DNA of 64,000 bases, from positions 124,001-188,000 of the forward strand of contig JAZPYZ010000003.1 in assembly GCA_045544455.1 (NCBI GenBank). Direction: 5' to 3'. The notes beneath the pieces were generated by a model that had not been told where the DNA came from, made no database searches, and was given only the letters and a program-made list of their open reading frames with translations. The position numbers and the translations under genes were made by a program. Position 1 is the stretch's first letter. Each line of letters starts with the position of its first letter. The stretch is from JAZPYZ01 sp045544455 (GTDB taxonomy: Bacteria; Bacillota; Clostridia; Oscillospirales; Acutalibacteraceae). This document shows positions 42,367 through 50,451 of this stretch, piece by piece.

Positions 42367-43374
42367 ATGAACAAGGTTTTTGTACCGCAGGGGTATCGCC
42401 CTCTGCTTGACGCGTACAGTACGCAACGCGCCATCGAATATATCAAGCGCACCTTTCAGGCGGAATTTTCGTCGGCGCTTCATTTAAAACGCGTCACCGC
42501 CCCGTTATTTGTCACCGAGGGGTCCGGCCTTAACGATAACCTCAACGGATATGAGCGGGCGGTCTCGTTCGACGTGCCGGCCATTGGCTTGGATGCACAG
42601 GTGGTGCATTCGCTGGCTAAATGGAAACGGTTAGCGCTCAGCCGCTACCGTTTTGGCGTGGGGGACGGGTTATACACCGATATGAACGCGATCCGTCGCG
42701 ATGAAGAGTTGGATAACATCCATTCGATCTACGTAGACCAATGGGATTGGGAAAAGGTGATCACGCGCGAAACTCGCACGTTGGAGTATCTGAAATTGAT
42801 CGTCACGTCGATTGTCGGGGCGATCTGTGATACCAACGATCGGTTGCACGTGCGGTTTCCGCAACTGCGCACCGAATTGTGCCGGGACGTATCGTTTATC
42901 ACCACGCAAGAGTTGGAAGATAGATACCCCGACATGACCGCGTCCGAACGCGAAACCGCGTATTTAAAAGAACATAAGACTGCCTTTATCATGCAGATCG
43001 GCGGTAAACTCCGATCCGGCAAACCGCACGATGGCCGCGCTCCCGACTATGACGATTGGGAACTGAACGGCGACCTGCTTTTTTGGAACGATGTGCTTGG
43101 CCGTGCGTTCGAGATCTCGTCGATGGGCATCCGCGTGGACGCTGCCTCGCTCGATCGGCAGTTGACCGAATCGGGTTGTGACGATCGTCGAAACCTGCCG
43201 TTCCATAAAATGTTGTTAAACGATGAATTGCCGCTGACCATCGGCGGCGGTATCGGACAATCGAGACTGTGCATGTTGATGATGGGCTGTGCCCACATCG
43301 GGGAAGTGCAGTCCAGTATCTGGGACGACGAAACGGTACGCATCTGCGAACAAAACGGCATTCCGTTGTTATAA
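42367..43374 (+). CDS. asnA: aspartate-ammonia ligase
   Basis: Makes asparagine from aspartate, ammonia and ATP. Class II aminoacyl-tRNA-synthetase fold, 335 aa. Visible: VTAPLFVTEGSGLNDNLNG, SLAKWKRLALSRYRF, SIYVDQWDWEKVI, SSMGIRVD and the motif-3-like TIGGGIGQSRLCM. ATG 42367 has AAAGGA upstream; the longer frame from 42343 has no ribosome site. It covers free asparagine synthesis, which leaves AsnB (10046-11875) available for wall amidation. Confidence 0.95.
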   Translation: MNKVFVPQGYRPLLDAYSTQRAIEYIKRTFQAEFSSALHLKRVTAPLFVTEGSGLNDNLNGYERAVSFDVPAIGLDAQVVHSLAKWKRLALSRYRFGVGDGLYTDMNAIRRDEELDNIHSIYVDQWDWEKVITRETRTLEYLKLIVTSIVGAICDTNDRLHVRFPQLRTELCRDVSFITTQELEDRYPDMTASERETAYLKEHKTAFIMQIGGKLRSGKPHDGRAPDYDDWELNGDLLFWNDVLGRAFEISSMGIRVDAASLDRQLTESGCDDRRNLPFHKMLLNDELPLTIGGGIGQSRLCMLMMGCAHIGEVQSSIWDDETVRICEQNGIPLL

Positions 43375-43383
43375 GTTAAACCT

Positions 43384-43415
43384 AAAAAGCGAACCCCCGT
43401 CGGGTTCGCTTTTTT
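43384..43415 (+). terminator. terminator after asnA
   Basis: AAAAAGCGAACCC pairs with GGGTTCGCTTTTTT around CCGTC. It ends 16 bases before nrdG, so nrdG may rely on read-through. Confidence 0.88.
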
Positions 43416-43430
43416 AAAGGAGAGATTGGT

Positions 43431-44123
43431 ATGACCATCCACGGCTTTCAAAAAACGACGTTGTTGGATTTCCCGGGCAAGGTAGCCAGTACGGTGTTTA
43501 CCGCCGGCTGTAATTTGCGTTGCCCGTTTTGTCACAACGCATTACTGGTGACCGAGATCGATCCGGCCGCCGCCCTTGATACTGAAGAATTGCTGGCGTA
43601 TTTTGAAAAGCGACGCGGCATTTTGGATGGGGTGTGCGTGTCGGGCGGCGAACCCTTGTTGCAACAAGATGTGTTTGATTTCATGCGTCGTATCCGCGCA
43701 ATGGGGTTGTCGGTAAAACTCGATACCAACGGTGCGTTTCCGGCGCGTTTGCGTCAAGCGGTGGAAGAGGGATTGGTCGATTATGTCGCGATGGATATCA
43801 AAAACAGCCGCGCGAAATATCCCCAAACCGTCGGGTTGCCGAATTTCGATATCGCCCCAATCGAAGAGAGCGTTGCCTATTTGTTGAGTGGGGTAGTGGA
43901 CTACGAATTCCGCACCACCGTGGTGGCGGAACTGCATACCCTACAAGATATGGAGGATATCGGGGGTTGGATCGCCGGCGCAAAACGATATTATCTGCAA
44001 AATTTCGTCGAGTCGGATCATTTAATCAATCCCGATATGCACGGTGTGGACGAAGCTTCTATGAAAGCTCTACAAAGAATTGCGGCAAAATATGTGGAAA
44101 AAGTCGAATTACGCGGAATTTAA
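43431..44123 (+). CDS. nrdG: anaerobic ribonucleotide reductase activase (radical SAM)
   Basis: Uses a [4Fe-4S] cluster and SAM to place the glycyl radical on NrdD. 230 aa. The cluster motif is C-x3-C-x2-C in AGCNLRCPFCHN; VCVSGGEPLLQ is the SAM-binding GGE; KLDTNGAFP and DYVAMDIKNS follow. It is of the longer, PflA-like NrdG type. AAAGGAGA gives a good start. The next gene is nrdD, but a NrdR-controlled promoter lies between them. Confidence 0.92.
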   Translation: MTIHGFQKTTLLDFPGKVASTVFTAGCNLRCPFCHNALLVTEIDPAAALDTEELLAYFEKRRGILDGVCVSGGEPLLQQDVFDFMRRIRAMGLSVKLDTNGAFPARLRQAVEEGLVDYVAMDIKNSRAKYPQTVGLPNFDIAPIEESVAYLLSGVVDYEFRTTVVAELHTLQDMEDIGGWIAGAKRYYLQNFVESDHLINPDMHGVDEASMKALQRIAAKYVEKVELRGI

Positions 44124-44130
44124 CAAAAAC

Positions 44131-44146
44131 ACACAATATCTTGTGT
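44131..44146 (+). promoter_or_regulatory. NrdR box 1
   Basis: ACACAATATCTTGTGT matches the NrdR consensus ACACWATATATWGTGT at 15 of 16 positions. It lies upstream of the nrdD -35. Confidence 0.88.
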
Positions 44147-44154
44147 TTTGGTAG

Positions 44155-44183
44155 TTGACAAAACTCAATATCTACTGTATATT
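44155..44183 (+). promoter_or_regulatory. promoter of nrdD
   Basis: TTGACA, 17-base spacer, TATATT. The second NrdR box covers the spacer and the first base of the -10, so bound NrdR would block it. Confidence 0.8.
44163..44178 (+). promoter_or_regulatory. NrdR box 2
   Basis: ACTCAATATCTACTGT matches the NrdR consensus at 13 of 16 positions and starts 32 bases after box 1, three helical turns, the usual tandem spacing. Confidence 0.75.
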
Positions 44184-44242
44184 GGATAATGCAGCGAAAT
44201 GATTTAAGGTATTATCAATATACAGAAATGGAGTTAGAGGGC

Positions 44243-46615
44243 ATGTATAACGTAATTAAACGAAACGGCAAAGCAGTCGACTTTAACCTCAGCAAGATCA
44301 GCGACGCGATCAGCATGGCGTTCGATGCGTGCGAACGGCAATACAACCAAGACACGATCGACTTTTTAGCGCTGAAAGTAACGGCGGATTTCGAGCCGAA
44401 GATCGAAAACAACAGCATCGCGGTTGAAAAGATTCAAGATAGCGTCGAAACGGTACTCATCAAAGCCGGTTACGACGATGTGGCGAAGGCCTACATCTTG
44501 TATCGCCGTCAACGCGAAAAGGTGCGTAACCTCAACGCCACGATGGTCAACTATAAAGATATCGTCAACGATTATCTGGATATTAATGACTGGCGTGTAA
44601 AAGAAAACTCCACCGTGACCTATTCGGTTGGTGGTTTGATCCTCAGCAACTCGGGTGCGATCACCGCGAACTACTGGTTGTCGGAAATTTACGACGACGA
44701 GATCGCGAACGCTCACCGCAACGCGGATATCCATATCCACGATCTGTCGATGTTGACCGGTTATTGCGCCGGTTGGTCGCTGAAACAACTGATTCAAGAA
44801 GGGCTCGGCGGTGTACCGGGTAAGATCACCTCGTCGCCGGCTACCCACTTGGCTACTTTGTGTAACCAAATGGTCAACTTCCTCGGTATCATGCAAAACG
44901 AATGGGCCGGCGCGCAAGCGTTCTCCTCGTTCGATACCTATCTGGCGCCGTTTGTCAAAGCGGACAACCTGAACTATGATCAGGTGAAAAAATGCATCGA
45001 ATCCTTTATCTACGGCGTTAACACGCCGAGCCGTTGGGGTACCCAAGCGCCGTTCTCCAACATCACGCTCGACTGGACCGTTCCGGCAGACTTGGCAGAA
45101 CTCAACTGCATCGTCGGCGGCAAGGAAATGGATTTCAAATACAAAGATTGCCAAAAAGAAATGGATATGGTCAACAAGGCGTTTATCGAGATCATGATCG
45201 AAGGCGACGCCAACGGCCGTGGTTTCCAATACCCGATCCCGACCTATTCGATCACCAACAATTTCGATTGGTCCGATACCGAAAACAACCGTCTGTTGTT
45301 CGAAATGACCTCGAAATACGGCACCCCGTATTTCTCCAACTACATCAACAGCGATATGGAACCCAGCGACGTGCGCTCGATGTGCTGCCGTCTGCGTTTG
45401 GATCTGCGTGAACTGCGCAAAAAATCCGGCGGTTTCTTCGGTAGCGGTGAAAGCACCGGTTCGGTCGGTGTTGTTACCATCAACCTGCCGCGTATCGCGT
45501 ATCTCGCGACCGATGAAGCGGATTTCTATGCACGGTTAGACCGTTTGATGGATATCTCCGCCCGTTCGTTGAAGGTGAAACGTACCGTTATCACCAAACT
45601 GCTCGAAGCCGGCCTGTATCCGTATACCAAACGGTATCTCGGCACCTTTGAGAACCACTTCTCGACCATCGGTTTGGTCGGCATGAACGAAGTGGGCTTA
45701 AATGCAAAATGGCTCGGCAAAGATATGACTCATACCGAAACGCAGGAATTCTCCAAACAAGTGCTCAACCACATGCGTGAACGTTTGAGTGACTATCAGG
45801 AAAAATACGGCGACCTGTATAACCTGGAAGCCACCCCGGCCGAATCGACCTCGTTCCGTTTGGCGAAACACGACAAAAAACGCTATCCGAACATCATCAC
45901 CGCGTCCGAAGCGGAAGGCGCGACTCCGTATTACACCAACAGTTCGCACCTGCCGGTCGGCTATACCGACGATATCTTCACCGCGTTGGATATCCAAGAC
46001 GAACTGCAAACCCTGTATACCTCGGGTACGGTATTCCACGCGTTCCTCGGCGAAAAACTGCCGGATTGGAAATCGGCGGCAAACTTGATTCGTAAAATTG
46101 CCGAAAACTACAAACTGCCGTATTACACCTTGTCGCCGACCTATTCGGTTTGCAAAAACCATGGTTACATCGCCGGCGAACAGTACACCTGTCCGGAATG
46201 TGGCGAAAAGACCGAAGTGTATAGCCGTATCACCGGCTACTACCGTCCGGTTCAAAACTGGAACGACGGTAAAACGCAGGAATACAAAGAACGTAAAGTA
46301 TATAACATCGAAACCTCGGTTATGACCAAAAAAGCCGCGGTCGATGCCATCACGGAAGCGGTTTCGGCGAAAGCTACGGCCACCACGCCGGATGGTGTAT
46401 ACCTGTTCACCACTGCCACCTGCCCGAACTGCAAGATTGCTTGTGGTATTTTGGACAAACAGGGCGCTACCTACCAAAAATTGCTCGCCGACGAAAACCA
46501 AGCGTTGGTTGAACAATACGGTATCAAACAAGCCCCGACTTTGGTGGTTGTGAAGGACGGCGTGGTTGAAAAATACGCCGGTGTATCCAACATTAAGAAA
46601 TTCCTGAACGTCTAA
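44243..46615 (+). CDS. nrdD: anaerobic (class III) ribonucleotide reductase with fused C-terminal redoxin
   Basis: Reduces ribonucleoside triphosphates with a glycyl radical. Starting at ATG 44243, where the ATP-cone begins (YNVIKRNGKAVDFN), it has 790 aa; upstream ATGs lie at the transcript edge. ATP-cone ~1-90; catalytic barrel ~100-600; zinc site with CPECG; glycyl-radical loop RITGYYRPVQNW (~660). Unusually, residues ~716-790 form a thioredoxin/glutaredoxin-like domain: YLFTTATCPNCKIA with a C-x-x-C and the cis-Pro segment KQAPTLVVVKDG. This may replace an external NrdH or formate as electron donor. Controlled by two NrdR boxes; trxB follows. Confidence 0.93.
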   Translation: MYNVIKRNGKAVDFNLSKISDAISMAFDACERQYNQDTIDFLALKVTADFEPKIENNSIAVEKIQDSVETVLIKAGYDDVAKAYILYRRQREKVRNLNATMVNYKDIVNDYLDINDWRVKENSTVTYSVGGLILSNSGAITANYWLSEIYDDEIANAHRNADIHIHDLSMLTGYCAGWSLKQLIQEGLGGVPGKITSSPATHLATLCNQMVNFLGIMQNEWAGAQAFSSFDTYLAPFVKADNLNYDQVKKCIESFIYGVNTPSRWGTQAPFSNITLDWTVPADLAELNCIVGGKEMDFKYKDCQKEMDMVNKAFIEIMIEGDANGRGFQYPIPTYSITNNFDWSDTENNRLLFEMTSKYGTPYFSNYINSDMEPSDVRSMCCRLRLDLRELRKKSGGFFGSGESTGSVGVVTINLPRIAYLATDEADFYARLDRLMDISARSLKVKRTVITKLLEAGLYPYTKRYLGTFENHFSTIGLVGMNEVGLNAKWLGKDMTHTETQEFSKQVLNHMRERLSDYQEKYGDLYNLEATPAESTSFRLAKHDKKRYPNIITASEAEGATPYYTNSSHLPVGYTDDIFTALDIQDELQTLYTSGTVFHAFLGEKLPDWKSAANLIRKIAENYKLPYYTLSPTYSVCKNHGYIAGEQYTCPECGEKTEVYSRITGYYRPVQNWNDGKTQEYKERKVYNIETSVMTKKAAVDAITEAVSAKATATTPDGVYLFTTATCPNCKIACGILDKQGATYQKLLADENQALVEQYGIKQAPTLVVVKDGVVEKYAGVSNIKKFLNV

Positions 46616-46625
46616 CAACAACTGA

Positions 46626-46656
46626 GAAGAGCCGCCCACTCCGGCGGCTCTTCTTT
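46626..46656 (+). terminator. terminator after nrdD
   Basis: GAAGAGCCGCC pairs with GGCGGCTCTTC around CACTCC, then TTT. The T-run is short, so read-through into trxB, 18 bases on, is likely. Confidence 0.7.
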
Positions 46657-46673
46657 GATAGAAGGTGTCGTAT

Positions 46674-47582
46674 ATGTATGATGTAATCGTAGTGGGCGGC
46701 GGCCCGGCAGGACTTACAGCGGCGTTGTACGCTTGCCGTGCCAACAAGTCGGTATTGGTGATCGAAAAAGGTTCGTTTGGCGGCCAGATCACCTATTCGC
46801 CTAAGGTGGAAAATATCCCCGGTTTTGTCAGTCTGACCGGTAACGAATTTGCGGAAAAATTGGTGGAACAGGTCATGGAACAAGGCGCGGAATTCGAATC
46901 GTGCGAGGTGACCGCCATTCGCGACGGCGCGACTAAAACCGTGGTGACCGATGACGGCGAGTTTGAAGGAAAAACCGTTATCGTTGCCACCGGCGCTAAA
47001 CATCGCATGCTTGGTTTGTCCGGTGAAGAAGAATTGGTGGGCGAGGGCATCTCGTTTTGCGCGGTTTGTGACGGTGCGTTTTATACCGGCAAAACCGTCG
47101 GCGTGGTCGGCGGCGGCAACTCCGCACTTCAAGAGGCGATTTTGTTGTCTGACCTCGCGGCCAAGGTATATGTGATCCAAAATCTGGACGAACTCACCGG
47201 TGAACAAAAACTGCGTGAACAAGTGTATGCCAAAGATAACGTTCACGTGATTACCGGCACCGTGGTAGAGGCATTACACGGTGATGGCGAACTGACCGGC
47301 ATCACCGTGCGTCAAACGGCGACCGGTGAAACCCGTGATATGGCGCTAGATGGGTTGTTTATCGCCATTGGATTAATTCCGCAAAACGAGCCGTTTGCGG
47401 AGATTATGGCGCTTAACGGCTACGGTTACGCCGATGCAGACGAAACGTGTGTCACCCGTACCGCTGGTATCTTTGTCGCCGGCGATTGCCGCAGTAAAGC
47501 GATCCGTCAGGTGACGACGGCGGCGGCCGACGGCGCTGTGGCGGCACTGGCGGCTTGCCGGTATGTGGATGAATTAGCCTAA
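46674..47582 (+). CDS. trxB: thioredoxin reductase-like flavoprotein
   Basis: FAD-dependent disulfide reductase, 302 aa from ATG 46674 (GAAGG upstream). FAD motif VVGGGPAGLTAAL, redox pair in FCAVCDGAF, second nucleotide loop VVGGGNSALQEA and the closing FAD site IFVAGDCRSKAIRQV. The NADPH 2'-phosphate motif H-R-R-x-x-x-R, normally after VTLV, is replaced by IQNLDELTGE, so the electron donor may be NADH or ferredoxin. Directly behind nrdD, whose fused redoxin is the obvious candidate substrate. No separate trxA is adjacent. Confidence 0.88.
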   Translation: MYDVIVVGGGPAGLTAALYACRANKSVLVIEKGSFGGQITYSPKVENIPGFVSLTGNEFAEKLVEQVMEQGAEFESCEVTAIRDGATKTVVTDDGEFEGKTVIVATGAKHRMLGLSGEEELVGEGISFCAVCDGAFYTGKTVGVVGGGNSALQEAILLSDLAAKVYVIQNLDELTGEQKLREQVYAKDNVHVITGTVVEALHGDGELTGITVRQTATGETRDMALDGLFIAIGLIPQNEPFAEIMALNGYGYADADETCVTRTAGIFVAGDCRSKAIRQVTTAAADGAVAALAACRYVDELA

Positions 47583-47589
47583 ACGACGA

Positions 47590-47622
47590 AAAAAGCACCC
47601 GTAGTTCCTACGGGTGCTTTTT
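47590..47622. terminator. bidirectional terminator, trxB/cyclase
   Basis: AAAAAGCACCCGTAG pairs perfectly with CTACGGGTGCTTTTT around TTC. Confidence 0.92.
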
Positions 47623-47632
47623 ATATGTGGTA

Positions 47633-48211
47633 TTATCTCGATTTATCCACCAAAACAGCGCGAACAGGCGCACCGTCCGAATCGGCCAGTTTGACCGGTG
47701 CGGCAAACAAGAAATAGCTGCCCGGTTTGGCTTGGGACAGATCCAACCCTTCGAGCAGGATCACGCCGTTTTGCAACAATTGTCGATGAACGGCGGTGGA
47801 ATCGGCGGCGTTGGCGACGGACGGTGGTTCTACCCCCACCAACAATAAGCCGGAATCCGATAACACAAAGGCGGCACTCGGCGTGATCTCCACATGTCCT
47901 TTAAATAACACGCGCGGATGGCTGAATTTGACCAAATTTTCCGCTTGGGCACCGAGCAACGGGCCTTCCCACTCGATCACCGAACATTCTCCAACGCAGG
48001 CTTCGAGCGGGACGGTGGCAATATCGATTTCGCTCGGCAAAAAATGGCACGGGGCATCCATGTGGGTACCGTTGTGAACACAACCGTGATACACCGACGT
48101 GTTGCACGGATCGCCCAAATCCATCCGGCAAACCGCCTCCAGTTCGGGTGCGGGATCACCGGGATATACGGGTGCTTGGAACATTTCGCGCGAAATATCG
48201 ATCAATTTCAA
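47633..48211 (-). CDS. cyclase/kynurenine-formamidase-like metal hydrolase
   Basis: Belongs to the KynB-like cyclase family (PF04199 type), about 192 aa. The metal-binding signature H-x-G-T-H-x-D-x-P-x-H is complete in HNGTHMDAPCHFLP; DISREMFQAPVYPGDP opens the chain and ENGV-like NGVILLEGLDLSQ lies near the end. TTG 48211 is preferred as start because AGGAGG lies eight bases upstream; GTG 48220 touches it. Substrate unknown; no tryptophan-catabolic neighbours, so kynurenine formamidase is not implied. Confidence 0.82.
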   Translation of the reverse strand: MKLIDISREMFQAPVYPGDPAPELEAVCRMDLGDPCNTSVYHGCVHNGTHMDAPCHFLPSEIDIATVPLEACVGECSVIEWEGPLLGAQAENLVKFSHPRVLFKGHVEITPSAAFVLSDSGLLLVGVEPPSVANAADSTAVHRQLLQNGVILLEGLDLSQAKPGSYFLFAAPVKLADSDGAPVRAVLVDKSR

Positions 48212-48237
48212 ATCGACCACCTCCTGTTTCTGTTTTC

Positions 48238-48266
48238 AGTTTACCGCGCCTGCAGAATTTTTTCAA
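48238..48266 (-). promoter_or_regulatory. promoter of the cyclase gene
   Basis: Minus strand TTGAAA, 17-base spacer, TAAACT. Confidence 0.5.
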
Positions 48267-48283
48267 GAATATTTTAGAAAATA

Positions 48284-48312
48284 TTGAACACAAACAAGAA
48301 AAATGATACAAT
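48284..48312 (+). promoter_or_regulatory. promoter of recJ
   Basis: TTGAAC, 17-base spacer, TACAAT, 43 bases before ATG 48355. Confidence 0.72.
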
Positions 48313-48354
48313 AAAAAGAAATATATATGATGCACGAGATTGGAAGCTGATAGT

Positions 48355-50397
48355 ATGTTTAAGAGATGGGTGTTGACAACACCGGATAAAGACCGCGCAG
48401 CCGCCCTGTCGGAAGAAAGCGGTTTGCATCCGTTTTTGGCTTTGTTGTTGGAACTGCGCGGTATCGATACAGCCGAGCAAGCGGCGGATTTTTTGGGATT
48501 GACCGATCAAACGGAAGATCCGTTTTCATTAATGGATATGGATATAGCTGTCGACCGTGTGCAACGGGCGATTGACGAACATGAAAAAATAGCAATATTC
48601 GGCGATTATGATGCCGACGGCGTCACCGCTACTGCGTTGATGTATTCCTATTTGCGCGATCGCGGTGCGGACGTGGAATATCGGATCCCGACTCGACAAG
48701 GGGAAGGGTATGGACTTAATGAGACGACCATCCGGGAGATGGCCGAACAAAACGTACAACTGATCATCACGGTGGATAATGGGATTTCGGCGGTAGACGA
48801 GATTCGTTTAGCCGGCGAACACGGCATCGACGTGGTGGTAACCGACCACCACCGTCCGCAAGGGATGTTGCCCAACGCCGTTGCGGTGGTAGATCCGCAC
48901 CGAGACGATTGTCCCAGCGAATTTAAAGGCTATGCCGGTGTGGGCGTCGCCTATAAATTGGTGTCTGCACTCGAAGGGGATAGCGAACCGATTTTAGAAC
49001 AATATGCCGATTTGATCGCGCTGGGCACGTTGGCGGACGTGATGCCGTTACAAGGTGAAAACCGTCAACTGATCCGACAAGGATTACGCAAACTGAACGA
49101 GTCGCCGAACATCGGCATGCAAGCGCTGTCGACGATTGCCGGTATGGACGGCAAAAAGCACACGGCCGGTACAACGGCGTTTACCATTGCGCCGCGTATC
49201 AACGCGGCAGGTCGCGTCGGAAACCCGGATATTTCGGCCAAACTGTTGTTGTGTGACGATCCGGACCTGGCGGCCGATTATGCGGCCCAACTGCAACAAT
49301 GGAACGTCGAACGGCAATCGATGGAAAGCGAGATCCTAAAACAACTGATCGATCAACTGGATCGGCATCCCGAACGGTTGGCGGATCGCGTGTTGGTGTT
49401 ACAAGGGGATAACTGGCACGTCGGCGTGATCGGTATTATTGCGGCACGCATTATGGAACGGTACGGCAAACCCTGTATCATTCTTGCGGTATCCGATGGG
49501 GAAGCGCGCGGATCCGGCCGCAGCGTAGCTGGTTTCTCGTTGTTTGAAGCGATCGCCTCGTGTGCGGAGTATCTGCAAGGATACGGCGGACACGAAATGG
49601 CGGCCGGCCTATCGTTGTCGGCGGATCAAATACCGGCATTTCGGGCTGCGATCAACGCTTATGCGGCGGAACATTACCCGGTGATGCCGATTCAACAACT
49701 GAAAATCGATTGTAAACTGCGCCCGTCACAGATCGATGTCGAAAAACTCGAACTGCTCGCAGCGATGGAACCGTTTGGCGCCGGGAATCCCGCGCCGGTA
49801 TTCGGGTTATACCAAATGCGATTGGATAATATTACGCCGGTTGGCGGCGGCAAACATCTGCGGTTATCGGTATCGCGTGACGATACCCGCTTGACGGTTA
49901 TGAAATTCCAAACCACCCCGGAACAGTTTCCGATGGAATGTGGTGCGCTGGTGAACGTAGTGGTCACGATCGAACGCAACGAGTTGCGTGGCGTGGTGTT
50001 ACCGTCGCTGATCGCCAAGGATATTCGCTATGCCGATACCGATCAAGAGGACGTGATTCGATCGTATGCTTTGCGGGATGACGTGATCGGACGTCGGCCG
50101 ATCGACGCGACGACGGCGCAAGAGATTACCCCCACCCGAGACGACGTGGCGGCTGTTTATCGCTTTTTACGCGCACGCGGCACGTTTAGCGGTTCGGTGG
50201 AACAACTGCATCATTTGGTGCGCTGTCCGTCGGTCACTTTTACACGGTTACAGATGATTTTACAGATTTTACAACAAGCGTCGCTGATATCCGTATGCGA
50301 TAACGGCGATTATATTACCGTACACGTGATGCCGGCAGAGGGGAAAGCCGATCTGCAGGCGACCGACACGATGCAATATCTATTGGCCCACAGTTAA
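48355..50397 (+). CDS. recJ: single-stranded-DNA exonuclease RecJ
   Basis: 5'-3' ssDNA exonuclease for recombination and mismatch repair. 680 aa with the DHH motifs IFGDYDADGVTATAL, ITVDNGISA, VVTDHHRP and ALGTLADV, then DHHA1 motif GYGGHEMAAGLSL and the OB-fold (~560-660). Start at ATG 48355; GGAAG is the only ribosome-like site. It begins a long plus-strand run with rel; recJ-rel adjacency is frequent in Firmicutes. Confidence 0.94.
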   Translation: MFKRWVLTTPDKDRAAALSEESGLHPFLALLLELRGIDTAEQAADFLGLTDQTEDPFSLMDMDIAVDRVQRAIDEHEKIAIFGDYDADGVTATALMYSYLRDRGADVEYRIPTRQGEGYGLNETTIREMAEQNVQLIITVDNGISAVDEIRLAGEHGIDVVVTDHHRPQGMLPNAVAVVDPHRDDCPSEFKGYAGVGVAYKLVSALEGDSEPILEQYADLIALGTLADVMPLQGENRQLIRQGLRKLNESPNIGMQALSTIAGMDGKKHTAGTTAFTIAPRINAAGRVGNPDISAKLLLCDDPDLAADYAAQLQQWNVERQSMESEILKQLIDQLDRHPERLADRVLVLQGDNWHVGVIGIIAARIMERYGKPCIILAVSDGEARGSGRSVAGFSLFEAIASCAEYLQGYGGHEMAAGLSLSADQIPAFRAAINAYAAEHYPVMPIQQLKIDCKLRPSQIDVEKLELLAAMEPFGAGNPAPVFGLYQMRLDNITPVGGGKHLRLSVSRDDTRLTVMKFQTTPEQFPMECGALVNVVVTIERNELRGVVLPSLIAKDIRYADTDQEDVIRSYALRDDVIGRRPIDATTAQEITPTRDDVAAVYRFLRARGTFSGSVEQLHHLVRCPSVTFTRLQMILQILQQASLISVCDNGDYITVHVMPAEGKADLQATDTMQYLLAHS

Positions 50398-50405
50398 ACA
50401 TATCC

Positions 50406-50418
50406 CACTTTTAAAGTG
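50406..50418. repeat. 13-base palindrome upstream of rel
   Basis: CACTTTTAAAGTG, six pairs around a central T, between recJ and rel. Possible protein-binding site; no known factor assigned. Confidence 0.35.
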
Positions 50419-50451
50419 AGTCTACGCTACCGGTTGAGAGGAATGGCAACT

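Noticed and set aside
45698..46792. 364-codon minus-strand open frame
   Set aside because: Antisense to nrdD; the plus strand has full NrdD and redoxin motifs.
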